NCBI GenBank assembly: GCA_013350335.1
Contig: CM023534.1
Span: 8,027,542 to 8,091,541 of the forward strand
DNA length: 64,000 bases
DNA from: Chimonanthus salicifolius
Lineage: Eukaryota > Streptophyta > Magnoliopsida > Laurales > Calycanthaceae
Direction of reading: 5' to 3'
Shown here: one piece after another, positions 1 through 11,579 of the stretch
Layout of the letters: the number at the start of each line of letters is the position of its first letter
Position numbering within the stretch: the first letter of the stretch is position 1
Position numbers and translations under genes: made by a program
Notes under the pieces: generated by a model
Databases searched by the model: none
The model's input: only the letters and a program-made list of their open reading frames with translations
Told to the model about the DNA's origin: nothing

Positions 1-849
1 AATACAAAGGTAAATATTGTCAGAGGGCTTAAAAGGCCTCAAACAAAGTTTGAAAAAAAAAAGAACAAAATGGAAGATAAGCGTCACAAGTCTAAGAAGT
101 AAATCCACCGGCTAAATGTTTTGCATACAATCATTACATGCTTTCTTAAGGAATTGGAAAATCTGAGTTTCGAAGATATAAACGAACTCTATCATTAGAA
201 ACCAAACTAAATCATAACATTCTTAAAAATAGGTTTCAAACATATGATTTAATTATTTTTTTTTTAAAATCCCAATGCACGTGTGTGTGTGTGTGTGTGT
301 GTGTGTTTTCGTTTGGGGCATGGTAAATGTTTTCCACCAAGTGAGAAGACACTACACAAGAAAGAGGAAAATGGGTATGTGAAGGGACTCAAGCAAGAGG
401 AGTAAATAGGAAAGCTGAAGCCACCACCTACAAAACAAGAGTAGGAGGAACATTTAGCAAGATTATTAGTCCCTCATCTAGACATGGGAAGGCCTATATG
501 TACACTTGAAATGTCTACCAACCTGGTTTATTTGCTTGATCTTATGCATATTCCCCAATTTTCAAGTTTTTGCTACAGAGAAAAATGTTTCCTTGTCTCA
601 TCTGACACATGAGCTAATTCCATTTTAAGGCTCCTTGCTCATTCTGAATTTAAAAGGTTGGAACTTCAATGATCAATTATGCAAATCAATTGTACTTAGA
701 AACAAATTACTCACTATGTTAGTAAACTGTTGCATATACACATTAATCTTTCGGTTATTTCAAGTAACACTATAAGAAAACCTCTATCTTCGTACTCAAA
801 GCTGAAGGTATGACTTATTTTTCTGTTTATAGTTTCATTTTTCTAAATT
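1..849. other. Intergenic DNA, no gene seen
   Basis: No coding signal or recognisable repeat family is visible here apart from a GT microsatellite near 281-306. If the G-gamma gene on the minus strand once had its cysteine-rich last exon beyond the Copia insertion, it should lie here or further left. I saw no cysteine-rich frame on the minus strand. Confidence 0.5.
281..306. repeat. (GT)13 microsatellite
   Basis: About 13 uninterrupted GT units follow CAC at 278-280. It is a simple sequence repeat in intergenic DNA and a likely length-variable marker. Confidence 0.95.
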
Positions 850-2071
850 CAAAATTAATCAATGGTACTGTTAGTTCTTACAGTCATGTACAAAGACCCA
901 TGCTTATTACCACGAGCAACCACCAAAGCCCATTTTGTAATCTTCCACGAGCCACTCTTAAATGTCTTCGTGAATCCCGAATCTGATAACTGGCTTTTAC
1001 TGAAATCAGATTCCTAGCAAGTCTGAGTACATGCCTCACACTTTTCAGATTTAACACCATCCCATTTGATAGGTTAACCTGAACATCACCCTTTCCAATA
1101 ATGTCACAGGCCTCATCATCACGAAGGTAGACCTTGCCAAAATCTCCCTGCACACAGTTAGAAGAATATCTCCCATTCGAAGTAGTATGATATGAGGCAC
1201 CTGAATCAATTACCCATGACTTGTTACGAATACCACAAAAAAGAATGAGCGCATCATCGGAACAAAATTCATCATAAATATTAACACTTTTCTGGTTTCT
1301 TCTTTCATTCTCGCAGTCCTTGTAGTGGCTCTTCTTACCGCAATGCCAACAAATTTCTCCTTCATCCTGCGGAGGTTCGGAATTTCCCTTTCATGATTTT
1401 GATTGTCTATACTTTTTGTTCCCCTTTTCTGTTTTTCTTCCTGTGTCTTCCACATTCAGAGCATTCCCCTAAGTTTCAGCCGAATACCCCATAGATTTCC
1501 TGCAAGATTCTTCACTTGGAAGAACTCCACTACATCATCAAATTTCAAGGCACTTGTGCCCAAAGAGTTACAGCCATCACACGACCATCCCAACTTTTTG
1601 GCAAACCAGAAAACATCAAAAGAGCCCTGATTTCATCTTCGAAGTCAATGCCTATGGATTCTAACTGACTCATGGCTGTATTAAAATCATTCAGATGCTC
1701 AACCACGCTACCACCATCAGTCATCCTCATATTGAATAACTTCTTCATCAAGAAAACCTTATTTGACGCAGACGTTTTTTCATACATTCTTGCCAAAGCA
1801 TTATCAGATTTGTCGTTTTCTTTTCCTTGGTGATATTAAATGCTACACATGCAGCAAGTGAGAGTTGAATCTTTCCTAGGGCTTTCCTGTCAAGTAACCC
1901 CCACTCGTCCTACTCCATAGTTGCAGGCTTCTTTCTTCTTAAGGGAAGATGTAGATACTTCTAGTACAGATAGTCTTCTATCTACATCTTCCAGAATCCG
2001 AAGTTCGTATCTTTGAACTTCTCAATTTTTATCTTTCCTTCTTCTGCCATTGCTCCCACAAACCTGAATGA

Positions 2072-2082
2072 TCTTGATACCA
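2072..2082 (-). other. Primer-binding site of the Copia element
   Basis: The minus strand reads TGGTATCAAGA two bases inside the LTR end. Plant Copia elements prime from initiator Met-tRNA with TGGTATCAGAGC, so the first eight bases match. This fixes the element's orientation and LTR boundary. Confidence 0.8.
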
Positions 2083-2084
2083 GT

Positions 2085-2383
2085 TGTTGTGAAGAGAAAC
2101 AAACAAGCAATCACAAAAGAAAGCAGAAGCACACAGATTTACGTGGAAAACTCTGGCAGGAAAAAAAAAAAATGGAGCAACAGTAAAATCCATTGTGATC
2201 AAGAACAGACAGTTGCAGCATTTTCCACGCACTACACTCTTCTTTGGTTTCTGGTGATAATCAACCCTAACACAATTAGGGTTATAAATACATTACAAAG
2301 GATAAAATTACCAAAACACCCCTAGTTGGACCGGCGACAACAAGGGATGAATCTTAAGAGAAATCAGACTTCACACCTCAACA
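2085..2383 (-). repeat. 5' LTR of the Copia element
   Basis: On the minus strand the LTR runs TGTTGAGG...TTCACAACA, so it has the usual TG..CA ends and a length of 299 bp. A TATA-like stretch (GTATTTATAA) lies inside it. It is the only copy in the window, so no age can be estimated from paired LTRs. Confidence 0.8.
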
Positions 2384-2445
2384 GTTCCTATTGGGTTCTG
2401 CAATACCCCTCCATTCAGAAACTAAAAGAATAAAAAAAAAGGGTG

Positions 2446-5304
2446 TCAAAGAAGTTTTAGAATGTACCGCAGCCATTTCCAGATGCGAAAGGATCTGCGG
2501 ATCTTCCGATTTCTGCATAATAAAATACGTAATGAATTTGCTTATGTAATAAACTTACAAAGTGATGTTGATGGGAAGGAATCTTACTGTGGTATCAATG
2601 GGTCTGGATTTGTTCCTACGAAGTCATCAACTCTGCCAAAGTAACAGACACCAATGATGAGATTATTATTCCACCAGAAATCATATACTGTATTCAAGAG
2701 GACAAAACGGCAAGATTGCTTAACAAGAAAGTATTAGTTAAATTGGTTGCAAGGGAAAAATATGAGAAGCAAATCATTAACAAGAGCAGTCAAGTCAGCA
2801 AGTGTACTCTTTGCAGCATCTAGAAGCTGTTGGAAGGCGTTCAATTGATTGCAACTCCTCCTGCTTGCAATAAAATGCCTTCAAGGTTTAGCCAAAACTA
2901 TCAAACAGAACAAACTAGAAACAAGTCACCATTTTCAGCTGTCTTCTGAATATAGCTGGCAAAATTGAGATTCCACAAAGACAATTGTTCTTATGATTGA
3001 ATTTGCATTGAGATTTTACATGTCCATACAAACAATCGCATTGATGGATCAAATAGTCAGTAGGAAATGATTTCAAACTGAAAAGCAATCATGGCCAATT
3101 ACCAAGCAAGACACAATTTCAGAATAGGTACCCAAAAAAGGAGACATACATGCATGCCCTGGTTCAAGAAGGTTAAACCAATGGTGGTGCACAGATAGTT
3201 AAGACTGAAGTGTGTGAAGTGAAGATTTGGCAATTTCCTAAAAGGTACATGGAAATTCAAAATTTTAGGTGACATGAATTTTACTGAAGGTATCTTGTGC
3301 AGCATGGCAGAATAGTTTGCAATTGGCATCAACACAGTCACCCATACACCAATATCCATATTTATCATTCATCAAAAGCCTAAGACAACCAAAGAACCAA
3401 TTGGCTCAAGTAGCTCACTGAGTTGATGAAAGAAATTTCCAGTTTGGCTAATTAGCAAATCGGCAAAATGAGTAATTCAGTACTGAATAAGTTTTTCAAA
3501 TTGGCATTTTCCCAAGTGTTTTTCTAAACTGAAGAAACAAAAAGAAGGAAAAGGCAAATATAGTGGAAGAACTTTGGTAATACTAGTAGAGTAAATAACT
3601 AAAATATTTACACTTATGAATGTATATTTCCTTATAGAGGATGTCTAAAACTTGGGTTCTCTGCTGCACCATGTCAAGTGGTGGGCTCCATTCAGTGAAA
3701 TGAATTAAAGGATCATGTGGACTATCGCTATCCAAAATTGGCCACCATCAGATGATTCCAGTGTTTGATTTTTGAAAATCAAACCATTTGACAACAGTGA
3801 AGAAGAATCAGGTTTGAATTCAGTCAGTAGATTGATGTGAGGAGCAGTTTGAAGAGGTCATTACATGGAACCATATAGAAGCCATATACTCTAGTGGCCC
3901 AAGGCTTTAGAATTATCACTCATTGCAAAATGGAATTAGGAACCAAATGGCAATACAATTTTATTTTTAAAGATCTGTTTCAAGATGAACAGCACTGGTT
4001 TATGGACAAATAGAGATCAACCCCTTCAACGGATCCCTTAAGCCTCTCTAAACTCAAATTAAGAGAGTATCAAATGCAGAAGGGGAAAAAAGTGCCGAAC
4101 TGATGAGAAAAATTACAGCATCTGAATGACAATATAGGTTTTGCCTTTTGCTGGCTGCCGGGGGAGGTTCTTGTGAGCTCACTGAAAATAGTGGGTCATC
4201 CATGTTCTAATAGAAAAAGAAAAATGATGTGGGTATGAGAAAGACAAATGATATAGGCAACTGTATTTTTTTAATTTTTAGAGACACCCATGTCGAAAAG
4301 ACAACACTATGATGGTAACTTTCAATAATTAAAAAGACAAAATTATCAATATAACTTCTCATAATAAAAAGGACAAGAATAAGAATTGGTGCATGGATAG
4401 TTTTGTCTTTAAAAAAAGTGCCTCTATGAAAACGCATATAACGGGAAAGAACTACTTCTATCAAGAGGATGTTTCCAATGGGTTTGTCTTTAAAAAATTG
4501 ATATCTAGCATTATTGGAGTCGGTTAACCGTATCAAGTAAAATGAATATTATAGATCTACACAATTATAAAATTCCATTGTCTAATATTAGACTAAAATG
4601 GATGGTGGTATTTGATTAAAGAACTTGAAAAAAAAAACCTTCCAGGTTATCCATCAATTGAGATATTTATCAAACTTTAAAAACATTTTTCTAAATACCA
4701 AGTCAGCCATGCTACAATGTTTTAAAAGGTGTACTATTAATTAAACTGTTTTTTGTCATGGTTAGGTTTAATGAGGTTCAACCCCCAAGTCAAACCACAT
4801 GTTACAATTTTGAATCATGTATTAGCATAAAATTGTAATTGCATGAACCAATGGTATGTCCATCTACTTGAGTTTCAGATATTAGTTCAAATCCAAAACC
4901 TCCATAATATTTTTCAGTCTAGAGGACCGATGGATGGTTCATAATTTTCAATGTTTTAAATATGTTTTTCACAGGAATAATTTTGAACGGTCCGTTTATC
5001 TGTGTGGGGGCCAATGCCTCACTGTGGAAAGAAGCCCTTGTCCACTTTCCCACCCTTAGATGTTCGCCTTCTTGACTAAAGCTAAAAAAGTGTAAAAATA
5101 AAGAATTTAAACAGAAAAACAGACAAGACTGAAGAGTAAAAGAGAAATGGGGAGGAAGCTGACCTCAAGAAAGTCGATCTCTCGGTTCATGTACTGCAGC
5201 TCCGCCTGCTTACGGTGCTTACCATACAAGTCGGGATACTTAGGCGGCGATCTTGGCTGCGGCACTGGCAATGTAGACGACGAGTTGGGTGACGCCGACG
5301 CCAT
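2446..5304 (-). CDS. Heterotrimeric G-protein gamma subunit, type C (GS3/AGG3-like), four exons
   Basis: The product pairs with G-beta at the plasma membrane; type-C members control organ, seed and grain size. Exons are 5164-5304, 2808-2860, 2588-2632 and 2446-2512. All junctions are GT..AG and keep frame, giving 101 aa. Exon 1 starts at the ATG at 5304 and carries RSPPKYPDLYGKHRKQAEL and REIDFLE, the signature start of the organ-size (OSR)/GGL domain. Exon 2 gives EELQSIERLPTASRCCKE, exon 3 VDDFVGTNPDPLIP, and exon 4 QNRKIRRSFRIWKWL. Exon 4 then runs RYILKLL to a TGA. Type-C proteins normally continue into a long cysteine-rich tail, and none is seen here. A donor-like CG|GTACAT right after WKWL may be the real end of exon 4, with the tail exon lost or beyond the window. 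A Copia LTR starts 62 bp past the stop. The gamma assignment is firm; the 3' end is uncertain. Confidence 0.82.
2861..5163 (-). other. Intron 1 of the G-gamma gene
   Basis: This 2.3-kb intron separates the first exon from the rest of the GGL region. Apart from AT-rich stretches I recognise nothing in it and saw no further exon on either strand. Confidence 0.6.
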
Positions 5305-6066
5305 CTATCACACAATCGAACGGTCCAGATGAACAGAAGGGCCTGAAAGAAATGTGCGTGTTGATTTTTGAAAGGGGGAAAGAGAGAAGTTCAGTAGAAA
5401 AAGGGTCGCATTATTATGATTGGAAAAAGAAGAAGAAGAAGAAGCAGCAGCAGCAGCAGAAGCAGAGGCATGGAAATAGTAGTACCTTAGGGCACTGCAA
5501 ACGGCAGCGGCTGGAGCAGATACGGCATGAATGCTGTCATTTACTGAGTAATGAATGGGGAAAGGGTTGCTTGCGGCAGTAAGAAAACCAAACCCTTGTG
5601 TCATCTTTGTCAATCAATATCGCCTCTCTCTCTCTCCCTCTTTCTACAGTCTTCTGTAATCTGTATGTATGTATAGTGTGTATACGTATACATACATAAA
5701 TTCTGCCCTCATCAGTTACCAATCAAAAATCAAAAATCAATGATCAATGATCAATGATCAATGATCAATAATAGGAAGAAGGAGGAGAGAGAGAGAGGGG
5801 GAAGAGAGATAGGAAGGTTTGCTGGCCTCAAAAGGCAGATGCAGGTGCCCGTACAGTGCATTTAGCAGAGATGCAGAGTTGCAGAGTTGCAGGTACCTCT
5901 GCATGTCCATCTCTAATGTCCAGTCTCTCTCCCTCTCTCTCACTCTCACTCTGATTTCTTGCACAGGTCGCACGTGACATTGCAGGAGGAAGAAAATATA
6001 AAGAATTTTTTGGGAACTATGGACAATAAAATTACCGAGAGATTTCGTGAGTCCGTGGCCTTCCAC
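5305..6066 (-). promoter_or_regulatory. 5' UTR/promoter region of the G-gamma gene, rich in simple repeats
   Basis: Upstream of the ATG at 5304 the minus strand has CTT/CTG trinucleotide runs (5427-5462 on the plus strand as GAA/CAG), a CT tract near 5619-5640, TATGTA/TATACG alternations near 5661-5700, and a seven-base tandem ATCAATG at about 5736-5768. CT-rich leaders are common in plant 5' UTRs. No single TATA box stands out. The limits are approximate. Confidence 0.45.
5736..5768. repeat. Heptamer tandem repeat (ATCAATG)n
   Basis: Four to five near-perfect copies of ATCAATG stand in a row, preceded by two copies of AATCAAA. It is a small minisatellite in the upstream region of the G-gamma gene. 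Confidence 0.85.
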
Positions 6067-8685
6067 GCAGCTCTCACTTTGGATTTTTTAATAAAAAATA
6101 TTTAAATTAATCTTATTATATTTGACATTTAAATAGTATTTTAATAAATTCTCATCTTTATTCAATCTTTTAAAATTCTTTATATACGTACACTTAAAAA
6201 ATTATTCATATTCGATATTTCTCACTCTCTCCTTCATTTATTGAAATATAAATTAGCTTTATTTAAATTTAAACCATTTCAAAAAATATATAAAATATGG
6301 TGGAATTATAAGGACTATTAAAATTATATAGCAGTTGACTTCAAAGTTACTCTAAAAATGATTTGTTCAAAATTTTAATTGAAAAACTTTACCAAATAAC
6401 ATTGCTTCATATATTATTTTATATGAATACAACAAATTTCTTAAGATATTATTTTTTACATTAGATTTTAGAGATGATTTTATTTTATGAATAAATTTTC
6501 TAATGTATTATAAATTAAAATAATTTAAGTTTTAATTAAATTCCAAAAATTAAAGCAAATATAAATAGTTGTGATCTTCATATTATATGTTTAAATGTTT
6601 CTAAATAATTTAAACTAAAAATGATTTACTTAGGGCGTGATCTATCTAGGTCAAAATTTTAAGCTAGGTAAGTCATGAATCTTAAGTTTTTCTTTTTTAA
6701 TCTTAAATCAAACACATTATTTTCTCTAACCCTTATAAAGATAAAAATTGAAGCATTGGTGAAATTTTTTATGACTATTTGGCAATTGTCAACTTAGCCT
6801 TTTTTTTTTTGGTAATTGGAGAAATTAAATACCAAAGTTATAGAATGAATCTTATAGTTTAACATAATCGTCTTCTCCCAAATTATCTAATATACACGAG
6901 TGGTTTTATGGAAAAAAAATATTTTAAAATGTTTTTTAATTGATAAATATTATTTAATAATTATATTTTATAATTTTTTATATTATATAAATTTAATAAA
7001 AATTATTAATTCTTATAAAATTATTAATATGTCAGTTATCTCTGTTTACCGTTACCAAATAAGATTTTTTTTTCCTCTCAAGATAAGTTTTAACTTTTCT
7101 CCTATAATCACCAAATAAGATAAAGGTAATTCATGTTCAAAGGTAATCCCTCTTTAAGAATAATCTCGAGTAACTCCGATAAAATTTACCCTCATTCAAA
7201 CGCAGCCATGGTTGCAAAACTTTGAATTTAAGTGGTTCATTAAATTTATAATTGATTCAATTATCTTAATATTTAAACATCACATGCATTATCTTCAACT
7301 TTTCAGAAGTATCTTTGGCTCCCAAGCATTCATATTCAACCTTGTTGAAGCATCTTGACTATATGAGATGCTTTTCCTTAATCTTGTATTAGTATTTAAA
7401 CTTCACAATCCCTTCACTCTACCCTTTTAGTGGAAAATAGTCCATTTATTAACTTTTTGTACACGAAAATAGATAATGCCATTCATATAGCATTAAATGA
7501 CTGAGGACACATTGTACTTAATGGTACATAATTACTGATATTAAGAATAAATGGCTCTGACTTGAGCTTTTAATCAATCGACAAACAAAAGGATTATTTA
7601 TTTTTTACATTTAAGTATTTATTTTCTACCAACTAGAGTAGAGTAAAAGCCACACATTTAGTAGACACAAACAGAAATTACCTTAAAAAACATCTCTATT
7701 AAAAAAAGAAAAATTTTCCTTTATTCTCCTTGCCTCCTCTCTGTTGCTCTTTACAAGGACAATATTGTTATTGTGTAGTCATTTGCAATGTTTAAAAATA
7801 GGATCATTGTTTTGAATAATTTTTGTTTTGGTCCAAACTAGTACGGCTCATTTGTTTAATTTACTCATTTTAAACTGTACACAATAAATAATCTATCACG
7901 ATAATATAATATAATTAAATTTTAAACTTTTTAAATAATTTAAAGATATAATATAATAGTTTTGTTTATTAAAAATAATCATTTTAATTGGACCATAAAT
8001 ATGATGTGTGTATCTCAAGGCATACTCCCATTTTACCTTTTTAGGTTAATCATGTCAAGAGAGAGTCTGAATCCTCTAGAAGTAGATTTTTATATAGTAT
8101 TTTCTCTAATTCGTTTCTTCGTTAAAAAAATATTTAAGTTGTGATCAATGCATCAACTACATGTCAACAAGCTAGTGGATAATTTTAAATACTCTATAGA
8201 AATGCACATCTAGAGAATTTAGATTGATCAATAGATTTTTTTGTGAATATTAAATATATTATGACTCAAATCCGGACCGTAAATGGATCTTTGAGTCCTT
8301 AAACGTTTAAATGTAAAATTATATTTAAGTTTATAAAGATCATAGTATTCATTGTTGGTGACAAAAAGGATACGAGATTGAGCCATACTCCCTTACCCAA
8401 ATTTGGGGACCAAGTGCTCGATTGAATGGGATTGGTTATAAGATGAGAAGTATTGATCTACTCCAAATCTTGTTGAATTATTAGATCAATTAGTTTAAAT
8501 TCAATTTAATTATTAGCTGCATTAAAAACATTGATTTAAATTCAAAACTATAGAGATTGGGCCAGTTATTGAATAAAGATATTTCCAACCATAGTCAGTG
8601 ATCCTAAATATGGGAAAGTAAGAGCCTTTGACTTGAAATATCTCTCACTAATTTTAAATTTATTAATAGTTAGGCATAATGTCAC
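6067..8685. other. AT-rich intergenic DNA
   Basis: The stretch is strongly AT-rich with many short T and A runs. Short open frames here lack homology I recognise and have no coding character. I see no gene or classifiable repeat. Confidence 0.6.
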
Positions 8686-8870
8686 TGTCTAGTGGACTGA
8701 CGGCATTTAAGAAAGTAGAAAATTCTGTCTAGTGGACTGACGGCATTTAAGAAAGTAGAAAATTCTTGAGTTCGATTCTTAGTGCACTCTAAAGAGTTGT
8801 ATAGAGAGACTTGCACATATTTGAAAATTAATAGGGTATTCTAAAAGGTCTGAACAACTTACTCATAAAA
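8686..8870 (+). repeat. SINE-like, tRNA-derived repeat with a 40-bp head duplication
   Basis: A 40-bp unit starting TGTCTAGTGGACTGACGG occurs twice in perfect tandem (8686-8725 and 8726-8765). It is followed by TTGAGTTCGATTCTTAG, which fits the pol III B box GGTTCRANYCC loosely. The block resembles the tRNA-derived head of a plant SINE. The body and tail after about 8870 are not clear. Confidence 0.5.
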
Positions 8871-9131
8871 GAATGTCACTGGCTAAGAAAAAAAATTTGA
8901 TCTAAGCAAAAAATTAAAATAGAAAAGGAAAACTGTTGTCACACGCAAGATACAACCTAATGCCGCATCCAGTTTAACTGCGGGTCCAGTTTAACCACTA
9001 ATGCACAGTAGAGTTTAATTGTGGCCTTCAACACTCAACTAAGAGTCTAAAAGGGTGAGTGTGGACGTTGTGTACTTAGTTTTAAAATACATTTTACTTG
9101 TCAAAATATTTCTAATTTAGTATAGAGACTA

Positions 9132-9325
9132 CTCCTTCTCTATTAAATTAGTTGTCTTGTATGGATTTTGAAATTATTTCAAAATAAATGTCTCATTTAT
9201 ATTGGAGTAGTAGCATAAAATGTATTGAAAATAGATGAGATCATATGAAGTGCTAACCTTATATAAAGAGTTCCTTAAAAAATATAAATATTTCAAATCA
9301 GACAACTAAAATGAGACGGAAAGAA
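9132..9325. mobile_element. Stowaway-like MITE (Tc1/mariner)
   Basis: The ends are CTCCTTCTCTATT and the complementary GAGACGGAAAGAA, flanked by TA on both sides. The interior matches the copies at 15541 and 16571 (AAAATAGATGAGATCATATG, AGAGTTCCTTAAAAAATATA). This agrees with the plant Stowaway consensus CTCCCTCCGTCCCA. Confidence 0.7.
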
Positions 9326-9404
9326 TATTATTTTATCTAATATCGCTAATTATGCAAAAGATTATTGGCTGAGGAAAGAGTGATTAAGGAAATTAGAGTG
9401 GCCA

Positions 9405-9629
9405 GTATAATACTTTGTGTAACACTGCTTTCGCAACTAAATTTAAGCTGGCTTAAATCGTACCCATAAACTCATTTTCACTTTTGAATTGTGGATCAAG
9501 AGAAAAACTATAAAGTATAATACTTTGTGTAACAATGCTTTCGCAACTAAATTTAAGTTGGCTTAAATCGTACCCATAAACTCATTTTCACTTTTGAATT
9601 GTGGATAAAGAGAAAAACTATAAAGTATT
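9405..9629. repeat. Two-copy tandem duplication, period 110 bp
   Basis: The unit beginning GTATAATACTTTGTGTAACA is repeated with only a few substitutions, the second copy starting about 110 bp after the first. Very low divergence points to a recent local duplication. No coding content. Confidence 0.9.
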
Positions 9630-11460
9630 TATTATTCTTTTAAATTTTCGAGAATACAAGTGTGTGAAGAATTCACTTTATGTTAAATTCAATTTATTAC
9701 AATTATTTTTTAAATTTAATCTAACTTTCTATAATTTTCATTTGATACATTTTCAACATTTGATTAATCATGACATATTAATTTTTTTTTGAATGGTAAC
9801 AGAATTTTTTTATTAGAAAAACAAAACAAGTGCAAGAAAAGGTTTTCAAGACTTAAGAGAATTAGACTCAAGAAAAAAAAAAAAAAAAACAAAAATTCAG
9901 AAGCTAACATGATTCAATTTATAGTATAAATAGCCTCCAAAATTATGTATTCATCCAAATATATTTTTTAATTATTAAATGAGATGTATTCTCTAAGACA
10001 AGTTTTTAGAATACTTATGCTTTTTAGTAATCATCCTCTCAAACCTATTCATATATTAAAGGCATAAATATAAATATGAGTAAAATTGAATTCTCTTTTA
10101 AAAGTGAAGTACTGTAACAAAAAATATTGGTGCAAAAATCACTACTCATATAAAGTAGTTATTCAATAATTTTAGTTTAAACTTTTCAATTAAAGGTTAA
10201 GACAACTTAGATAATTTATTTTTAAAGAAGTCTCATTTTAATACGGACAAAATTTATTAAAAAATATGAGATGGAGTAAAATTTTTACTTTACAATTATT
10301 GGTGTACTGATATGCAAAATGATATATTATCGATACACCGATATTTGATGTACGATAGACTAAATAAAAATTTCACTCTATTTATTTTTTTCAATAAATT
10401 TTATCTTTGTTAAAAGACTGACCTTTTTAAATAATTTAATAATCAGCACAGTTTCTTTTTCATTCATTTATTGCGTTAGCAAAATCTAAAAAAAGACGTA
10501 AATAACATCATGGATCTCCACAGTCCACATGTACAGTAGATTAGATTTAATTAGATGAGTGGAATCTGTGCCATACTCGTACCTACCTGATACTGCTATT
10601 TTCAGTATTCTGCAAACAGGGTAGGGTAGGGAGGAAACCATAGTTTCCGAGTAAGAGAGTTTCCTTGTTCAAAGCCCATCATTCATATTGCATGCGTTTA
10701 ATATCTTTTTAGGTTACCCAATTTCATCATGACCAATGACTTTGAGACCTGTTCCTTTTTAAAAGAGCCAATCACGCCCAACTTCTGTAGCTAGCTTGCA
10801 GGGGTTGTATACATGTATGCCCCACTCAAAGGATTCTCTACCTTTTCTTGTACGACCAATGACAAAGTCAAGGTTCTTTTGGGCCAAACTTTGAACTTTA
10901 AAGTTTAAACTAAGAATCATCATGTACAAAGGATATTAGTTCGCCTCTCTAAGCTATTCTTAGTAATTCAGAGTATATTACCCCGTTTATAATATCAAAA
11001 TGTAATCTAAGTTATTCTTTAGGTTGATAGATAGATAAAAAATTCAACTAGCTAAAAAATTATGATTTAATAATATTTTGAAGGTAAAATTTATTCTCAA
11101 AAGATAGTCGTTGAGTAAAGAATACTTCAAGTGTTATATGAAGTCATTGATTTCTCAAATTAATAGATGTTGGACTTTTTGTCACTTCACATAGAGCATG
11201 TATAAGAGAAATCTACTCTGATACCGTATTAGAAAATCATGACTTCGTAATATTCTTGAGGTAGAACTTAAATGATATGAGACCACTTCGATTAAAACAT
11301 GCACGACATCTCTTAAAAGTAAGTTAACCAAAAAATTAATATAATTTGCATTTTGAAAATATTCCAACATTTTCTTTCCTCTCTCAACTTCTGTAAAGAT
11401 AAATGAAAAAAAAAAAAAAAGGTGTTTCGTGGGGGAGGCGACAAGTGGTGCAAATATCAG
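9630..11460. other. AT-rich intergenic DNA upstream of the LURP-one-related gene
   Basis: Mostly AT-rich sequence. A possible LINE 3' tail on the minus strand lies at about 9782-9830 (poly-T followed by GAATGGTAACAGAA), too short to classify. No gene is evident. Confidence 0.5.
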
Positions 11461-11467
11461 CCCTCCT

Positions 11468-11474
11468 TATAAAT
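11468..11474 (+). promoter_or_regulatory. Candidate TATA box of the LURP-one-related gene
   Basis: TATAAAT lies 106 bp before the ATG at 11580, a plausible spacing for a plant gene with a short 5' UTR. The call rests on position and sequence only. Confidence 0.4.
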
Positions 11475-11579
11475 GAATGATCATTATTTGATACTCTTTT
11501 CTTAAGCAAATCAACCATCAAAAAAAGGCTCTCAGCTTCTAACTCTTGAAAACAAAGTCTAATAAAATTTGTGGGGAAG

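Larger units (their letters stand above)
850..2383 (-). mobile_element. Ty1-copia retrotransposon, 5' half, decayed
   Basis: The element reads right to left. It has an LTR at 2085-2383, a primer-binding site just inside it, and a gag start codon at 2048-2050 (reading MAEEGKIKIEKF) with an early in-frame TAG where CAG (Gln) would be expected. A UBN2-like gag stretch follows at about 1545-1796, then a CCHC zinc knuckle (CWHCGKKSHYKDC) near 1320-1360. Around 1205-1225 is the aspartic protease motif WVIDSGASYH, followed by the pre-integrase stretch near 884-1150. Integrase core, reverse transcriptase, RNase H and the 3' LTR are missing, so the copy is truncated near 850-880. Several frameshifts and stops make it non-coding. 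The truncation point is approximate. Confidence 0.88.

Noticed and set aside
2446..2512. Reading the short G-gamma as a type-A subunit with a prenylation end
   Set aside because: The 101-aa length fits type A, but there is no C-terminal CaaX and the PPKYPDLYGKHRK and VDDFVGTNPDPLIP stretches are type-C hallmarks.
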